Source of the DNA: WHSV01 sp050694055
Lineage (GTDB): Bacteria; Actinomycetota; CADDZG01; WHSQ01
DNA: 29,694 nucleotides
Reading direction: 5' to 3'
Assembly: GCA_050694055.1 (NCBI GenBank)
Contig: JBOGWX010000021.1
Span: forward strand, 1 to 29,694
In this document: in pieces, positions 26,010 through 29,694 of the stretch
Layout of the letters: the number at the start of each line of letters is the position of its first letter
Position numbering within the stretch: position 1 is the stretch's first letter
Notes under the pieces: generated by a model
What the model saw: only the letters and a program-made list of their open reading frames with translations
Databases searched by the model: none
What the model was told of the DNA's origin: nothing
Made by a program: the position numbers and the translations under genes

Positions 26010-26024
26010 CGAACGTATGTTCGA
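26009..26024. promoter_or_regulatory. LexA (SOS) box over the start of the cytosine methyltransferase gene
   Basis: TCGAACGTATGTTCGA is an exact match to the mycobacterial-type SOS box TCGAAC-N4-GTTCGA and fits the Bacillus form CGAACRNRYGTTYC in 13 of 14 positions. The symmetry extends to 10-bp arms at 26005-26014 and 26019-26028. It covers the predicted transcription start and the ATG, so bound LexA should block initiation. As RNA, the same arms could form a hairpin around the start codon. Confidence 0.75.
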
Positions 26025-27258
26025 TCCTGTGCGGCTTGAGCGCAAACCCCTGGATGACGAGTTCCAGCGGTGTAATTTGAGTCTCGTGGCTCCGGGTCGA
26101 TTCCTCACCGTCGCGGCACTGTTCGCGGGGATCGGGGGGATCGAGACCGGGCTAGCTCGCCACGGCGTTCGTCCCGAGTTGCTCTGCGAGTGCTGGGAGC
26201 CGGCACGTGCGGTTTTGAAAGAGCGCCTGCCCCATGTCCCGCTGGTTGGTGACATACGGGGTCTTCGTGCCTTGCCCAAGGTCGACGTGGTGGCGGCCGG
26301 CTTTCCTTGCACGGATCTGTCACAGGCGGGGCGCACGCGGGGAATCGAGGGGAAGGAATCGAGTCTGGTTGGCGAAGTGTTCCGTCTCCTGCGCCGACGG
26401 CGGGCACCCGTCGTCCTGCTGGAGAACGTTCGAAACATGCTTGTGCTCGATGGCGGACGCGCCATGCGATATTTGGTCACTGAGCTCGAGACACTCGGCT
26501 ACCGATGGGCCTACCGCTTGGTCGATTCAAGATTCACAGGGGTGCCGCAACGACGCCACCGGGTGGTCCTCGTAGCGGCCCGTGAAGTCGATCCCCGCGG
26601 TGTGGTCCTCGCCGACGACGCGGGGGAGCCCGACGAGCAGTGCTTTAGTGATTCCACGTATGGCTTCTACTGGACGGAGGGGTTGCGGGGGCTGGGATGG
26701 GCGAAGGATGCCGTTCCGCCGCTCAAGGGCGGATCAACGATCGGAATTCCGTCCCCTCCTGGTATTTGGCACCCGATGGGTGCCCCCGGTCATCGGGTGT
26801 TAGTGCCCGGTATCGAAGAGGCCGAGAAGATGCAGGGCTTCAAACCAGGTTGGACCGAGCCGGCGCACCGCGTCTCCAAGCGAAAAGGGACTCGATGGAA
26901 GTTGGTGGGGAACGCCGTGTCCGTTGGTGTAGGGGAATGGGTGGGAGACCGACTCGCTTCTCCGGCGGAACCGATTCTCGAGGGTCAGCCGATTCGCCCG
27001 GGAGACCCTTGGCCTACGGCTGCTTGGGGCGCGAAAGGGAAGGCCTGGAAGGCGCACGTATCGACGTGGCCGCTGCGCTTGCCATATCGACACCTTTCGG
27101 AAGTCGTAGATCTCGACTCCGCGCTTCCTTTATCGGTTAAGGGTGCAGCGGGTTTCCTTAAGCGGGCCCGCGCAGGGTCGCTTCGATTCATGCCTGGATT
27201 TCTCGATGACATAGAGTCCCACGTGATGTTCCACGAGGATGACCAGGTCGTAGCGTGA
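26017..27258 (+). CDS. dcm: DNA (cytosine-5-)-methyltransferase
   Basis: This 413-aa enzyme makes 5-methylcytosine using SAM. Motif I is FAGIGG (36-41), motif IV is GFPCTDLSQAG with catalytic C98, motif VI is ENV (136-138), motif VIII is QRRHR (178-182), and motif X is WKLVGNAVSVGVGEWVG. The target-recognition region lies between motifs VIII and X and is short, and an unusual ~100-residue C-terminal extension follows motif X. I choose ATG 26017: it sits 7 nt from the promoter -10 and has AGGA at 26005-26008. The in-frame TTG 25987 is the promoter's -35 element. The gene overlaps the next one by 4 nt (GTGA) and is the first gene of an R-M-repair operon. Confidence 0.93.
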   Translation: MFDPVRLERKPLDDEFQRCNLSLVAPGRFLTVAALFAGIGGIETGLARHGVRPELLCECWEPARAVLKERLPHVPLVGDIRGLRALPKVDVVAAGFPCTDLSQAGRTRGIEGKESSLVGEVFRLLRRRRAPVVLLENVRNMLVLDGGRAMRYLVTELETLGYRWAYRLVDSRFTGVPQRRHRVVLVAAREVDPRGVVLADDAGEPDEQCFSDSTYGFYWTEGLRGLGWAKDAVPPLKGGSTIGIPSPPGIWHPMGAPGHRVLVPGIEEAEKMQGFKPGWTEPAHRVSKRKGTRWKLVGNAVSVGVGEWVGDRLASPAEPILEGQPIRPGDPWPTAAWGAKGKAWKAHVSTWPLRLPYRHLSEVVDLDSALPLSVKGAAGFLKRARAGSLRFMPGFLDDIESHVMFHEDDQVVA

Positions 27259-28091
27259 CGACGCGGCGAAAGCCGCCGCAGATAGACCAACAGCGCCCGA
27301 TGCGCGCCCTACTGGACGAGCTCTCCAAGCCGCCGGTATCGGCGCCCCGGGAGGACAAGCACGCGTACGCCAGCGGTCTCTCGCGAAAACTCGCAGTGCT
27401 ACTGGCAAGAGCCCTCCGGCCCGTTTTCCCCAAGGTCCTGCCGACCGAGGACGACATCGGTCACGAGTCACCGACCGGTAGCGCCGAAGGAAAGAAACGC
27501 CTGGACGTCAAGGTTTGGGACGACACACTGGGCCTCGTTCTCCTGGTCAGCATCAAGACGTACAGCTTCCAGGACTGGGACGGCAAGATGAAGAGGGCAG
27601 GCCGCTACTCGAAGAACATCAAACGCAACGGACTGGAACTAAAGGACGAGGCCGACGTTATTCATCGACGCCAGCCTTACTCCCTGATCGTCGCAATCAT
27701 GTTCATGCCACTAAACGCTTGCGATGATGGCGATCCGAGCAAGACATCGGGCGTTCAAGGTGTTTCGTCTTTCGCGAGTGCCGTGGGAAGACTTCGGGTC
27801 AGGACGGGTAGAGCGCTCGATCCCGACGAAAAGAGATTCGAGCGGTTCGATCTCACCGAGCGACTCTATGTCGGACTTTACGAATACGATGACCCCTCCC
27901 TCCGCGGATCGGTGCGGTTCTTCAATGTCGAGGACGATCCGCCGCGAACAGGTCGGCCGGCAGAAACGACGACGAGGTCGTTAGGGCAGTTGATCGCCGA
28001 GATCAAGGCGCTGGTAGACGAGAGGAATACAAAGGGAATCGATTGGTCGGTCCTTACGGAGGAAACGATTCTTGACGAGGAAGGTGACTAG
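27255..28091 (+). CDS. Candidate type II restriction endonuclease
   Basis: This 278-aa protein sits between a cytosine methyltransferase and vsr. Its core KRLDVKVWDDTLGLVLLVSIKTYSF fits a PD-(D/E)xK nuclease, with D84 and then S99-I-K101, where the usual acid of the E-x-K pair is serine. An acidic alternative, such as a residue in TEDD or H70-E71 upstream, would have to substitute for it. The N-terminal region (residues 1-60) is basic and helical. Restriction function is inferred mainly from position and this motif; specificity is unknown. The start is GTG 27255, overlapping the methyltransferase stop as GTGA, which implies coupled translation. Confidence 0.6.
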   Translation: MTTRRKPPQIDQQRPMRALLDELSKPPVSAPREDKHAYASGLSRKLAVLLARALRPVFPKVLPTEDDIGHESPTGSAEGKKRLDVKVWDDTLGLVLLVSIKTYSFQDWDGKMKRAGRYSKNIKRNGLELKDEADVIHRRQPYSLIVAIMFMPLNACDDGDPSKTSGVQGVSSFASAVGRLRVRTGRALDPDEKRFERFDLTERLYVGLYEYDDPSLRGSVRFFNVEDDPPRTGRPAETTTRSLGQLIAEIKALVDERNTKGIDWSVLTEETILDEEGD

Positions 28092-28563
28092 GAAGCTGCC
28101 CGCTCCCCCGGAACCGATTCGGAAGCGAGCGCGCCGAAGTGGAGTTCCGGAGCCTTCATCCGCGGAAGCGAAACGGAGGATGGAGGCGCAGCCGCGTCGG
28201 GACACGGCTCCAGAAATCGCAATCAGGTCGGCTGTTCACAGACGCGGACTGCGGTTCTGGGTTGACCGGAGTCCACTTCCGAAGCTTCGGAGGAGGGCCG
28301 ACCTGGTGTTCCCGCGAGCAAAGGTCGCCGTTTACGTCGACGGTTGCTTTTGGCACGGGTGCCCGGTCCACGGTACCTGGCCTAAGGCCAACGCCGAGTG
28401 GTGGCGGTCCAAGATTCATGCAAACCAGCTCCGTGACGCAGACACTCGTTCACGATTGAAAGAGTCCGGGTGGATCCCCATTCGTATCTGGGAACACGAG
28501 GACCCGGAGAAAGCCGCCGAGCGAGTCGTAGAAATCGTTCTGAGAGGAGGCATCACGCGTTAG
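28072..28563 (+). CDS. vsr: Very short patch repair endonuclease
   Basis: This 163-aa Vsr protein nicks DNA 5' of T in T:G mismatches made by deamination of 5-methylcytosine, initiating repair at the sites methylated by the linked methyltransferase. The signature is RRADLVFPRAKVAVYVDGCFWHGCPVHGTWPKANAEWW, with catalytic D77 and H95/H100 equivalents and zinc-site cysteines. The C-terminal GWIPIRIWEHE is typical. TTG 28072 is preferred as the start because GGAGG lies 9 nt upstream; the N-terminal ~37 residues are a basic extension before the conserved MEAQPRRDTAPE. It overlaps the endonuclease gene by 20 nt. Confidence 0.93.
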   Translation: MTRKVTRKLPAPPEPIRKRARRSGVPEPSSAEAKRRMEAQPRRDTAPEIAIRSAVHRRGLRFWVDRSPLPKLRRRADLVFPRAKVAVYVDGCFWHGCPVHGTWPKANAEWWRSKIHANQLRDADTRSRLKESGWIPIRIWEHEDPEKAAERVVEIVLRGGITR

Positions 28564-28704
28564 AAGTTGATACCGAACTGATCCCGGGCGCGTCCTCGGC
28601 CCGGTACGCCCACCCACATCCGATGACGGAATACACCAGAGGAGGGCGGGCGCGCGGCTGGTGCCAACCACCGAGTCACAGCTACCTCACCGATTGATGG
28701 AAGG

Positions 28705-29143
28705 GTGCAAGGTAGCGGGCTTAAGGCCACTACGCGGCTCAGGGCGGAGATCGCGCGGAAGGGTGACGAACGTGTCCTTCAGTACAAGAAGGAGCACCGC
28801 CGTTCGGCCAAGGAGATGCCCCCGCACAATCCCGGTTTCGACGTCGAGTCCCGAACCGCGCCGGGACGACCGCCGATTCGCCTCATCGAAGTCAAAGGCC
28901 TGGCGGGATCGTGGGAGGCGGAATGAGGCAACGCCGGCAACCCATCTCAGATGACACGCGAACAGTTCCGACTTCTCAGTCGATGAGGGCAGCACTGGCT
29001 TTACGTCGTCGAGCATGCTCTTGACGACGACGCGTGGGCTGTGCTCCCGATCCAATCGGTTGGCCGCCGTGCGAACCGGTACCTCTTCGACCATGGGTGG
29101 AAGGAGGCCGCGGATCGGCTTACGGACCGGATCCGAAGCTGTT
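28705..29143 (+). pseudogene. DUF3883/NOV_C C-terminal domain remnant with two in-frame stops
   Basis: A single reading frame carries a NOV_C (DUF3883) domain: ARKGDERVLQYKKEHRR, PPHNPGFDVESRTAPG and RLIEVKGLAGSWEAE, then TGA at 28924-28926, then MTREQFRLLSR, TGA at 28984-28986, then GQHWLYVVEHALDDDAWAVLPIQSVGRRANRYLFDHGWKEAADR. Both stops interrupt continuous homology without a frame change. The domain normally ends large sacsin-like ATPases or helicases in defence loci, and the N-terminal part is absent here. The endpoint is approximate, because the next gene begins in another frame. It is a decayed defence gene downstream of the R-M operon. The 141-bp gap 28564-28704 shows nothing else. 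Confidence 0.7.
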
Positions 29144-29147
29144 CGAG

Positions 29148-29495
29148 ATGTGCGAGGCGTGGTTCACGTCGCCGGCTTCAGTTGACGAAGGTGACTTCGC
29201 AGTCCAGCAGCTTGAGGCCGCGATGGGACCGACTCTCCCGTTCGGCTCGGTCGCAGCCTTTCGGCCTCCCAACGGCGTGTTCCCGGAGGGTGCCGTCGTG
29301 ATCGCGCAGATCGGCGAAGAGGGCACGCCGCGGTACTCGATACGTCGCGCCTACGTCGTGCGTGATGAAGCGGGTGAGATCGAGGGCGTCCACCTCCGTG
29401 TGGACGTGCCGGGGCGGGGCGACGAGTACGAGTTCCACGATGCTGAGGCCGTAGACCGAATCCGAGGAGTTTACGTCGCGCACCAGGAGCTGTGA
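29148..29495 (+). CDS. Hypothetical protein
   Basis: This protein of about 115 aa, MCEAWFTSPASVDEGDFAVQQLEAAM at its N-terminus, continues FGSVAAFRPPNGVFPEGAVVIAQIG, YSIRRAYVVRDEAGEIEGVHLRVD and ends IRGVYVAHQEL. The C-terminal beta-strand pattern vaguely recalls S24/LexA-type peptidase domains, but I see no Ser-Lys dyad, so I do not assign it. The start is uncertain: ATG 29148 is the best internal candidate, while the open frame extends to 29034 over the NOV_C pseudogene. It could also be a fragment of a larger regulator. Confidence 0.5.
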   Translation: MCEAWFTSPASVDEGDFAVQQLEAAMGPTLPFGSVAAFRPPNGVFPEGAVVIAQIGEEGTPRYSIRRAYVVRDEAGEIEGVHLRVDVPGRGDEYEFHDAEAVDRIRGVYVAHQEL

Positions 29496-29536
29496 CTGGC
29501 GCGGATGATCCCGTGTGAGATCGCGCCTCCAATTCC

Positions 29537-29558
29537 AGTCCGCGGATAGTCCGCGGAT
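29537..29558. repeat. Tandem 11-bp palindromic repeat, possible operator
   Basis: AGTCCGCGGAT occurs twice in direct succession (29537-29547 and 29548-29558). Each copy contains the 8-bp palindrome TCCGCGGA, so the two sites are exactly one helical turn apart, as for a cooperatively binding dimer. It lies upstream of a promoter-like sequence at 29628. Confidence 0.5.
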
Positions 29559-29627
29559 CGCGCTAGACCGAAGTTCCCCCCGGTAACGAATCCCTAATGC
29601 CCCGTTCACCTGCTGAAACGCGCCGTC

Positions 29628-29656
29628 TGGACATCTGGACTGTTGACATGTAAGAT
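29628..29656 (+). promoter_or_regulatory. Sigma70-type promoter reading out of the window
   Basis: TGGACA (29628-29633), a 17-nt spacer and TAAGAT (29651-29656), with TG directly before the -10, make a good housekeeping promoter. The gene it serves lies beyond 29694. The rest of 29496-29694 contains no gene. Confidence 0.45.
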
Positions 29657-29694
29657 ATCTAACGATCCTTGCAATTTGGGGAGTTCTGGCTCAT

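Noticed and set aside
26005..26028. Palindrome at the methyltransferase start read as a C-protein box or RNA thermometer-like hairpin
   Set aside because: The exact TCGAAC-N4-GTTCGA core and the adjoining PafBC-type promoter fit an SOS site better, and no controller gene is adjacent.
1..29694. CRISPR array, tRNA, rRNA or riboswitch
   Set aside because: No regularly spaced repeats, tRNA-like cloverleaf, rRNA sequence or known riboswitch core was seen by eye.

Overview
The window reads as chromosomal DNA of a high-GC actinobacterium. Support comes from the roughly 180-kDa NAD-glutamate dehydrogenase, a LuxR regulator paired with a SAM methyltransferase, a DUF5985 gene pair, frequent GTG starts, and a promoter with an actinobacterial DNA-damage signature. 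A soil Thermoleophilia-like lineage is my guess; the class is not proven. No rRNA, tRNA or CRISPR array was seen.

Region 1 (1-7355) is a decayed DNA-modification/defence cassette on the + strand. It holds the C-terminal end of a helicase-like protein, a large Eco57I/DrmMI-like N6-adenine methyltransferase, and a McrB-type AAA+ protein with an EVE/PUA-like domain. The methyltransferase is broken twice: by a 5-bp tandem duplication and by an ISAzo13-type insertion whose removal restores the frame exactly. The McrB gene stops at a junction near 7351-7360, where a RibD/DHFR-type gene on the - strand is also cut. This is either a real rearrangement or an assembly chimera.

Region 2 (7355-13297) carries ordinary accessory genes: the RibD/DHFR remnant, a TPR-LuxR regulator followed by a class I methyltransferase, a membrane-anchored HExxH protein, a PPOX flavin/F420-type oxidoreductase, a VOC (glyoxalase-fold) gene with an early amber codon, and a YjbR/MmcQ protein.

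Region 3 (13294-23391) is metabolic. A TAXI-type TRAP operon (fused permease, lipoprotein binding protein, DUF1850) on the - strand is divergent from a 1621-aa NAD-glutamate dehydrogenase, suggesting uptake and oxidation of glutamate or a related acid. A winged-helix regulator, two DUF5985 membrane proteins and a small soluble protein follow.

Region 4 (23426-29694) has a Fic-family AMPylase-like gene and an aldo/keto reductase around a complex dyad operator. After them comes a compact restriction-modification-repair operon: a 5-methylcytosine methyltransferase, a PD-(D/E)xK-like candidate endonuclease and Vsr. Its control region is the most striking signal in the window. A match to the PafBC-type DNA-damage promoter (TTGTCAGTG-N8-TAGGAT) is followed at once by a perfect LexA-type palindrome over the predicted start site and ATG. 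The operon therefore looks DNA-damage inducible and leaderless. It is followed by a NOV_C/DUF3883 pseudogene with two in-frame stops, a hypothetical gene, and a promoter pointing out of the window.
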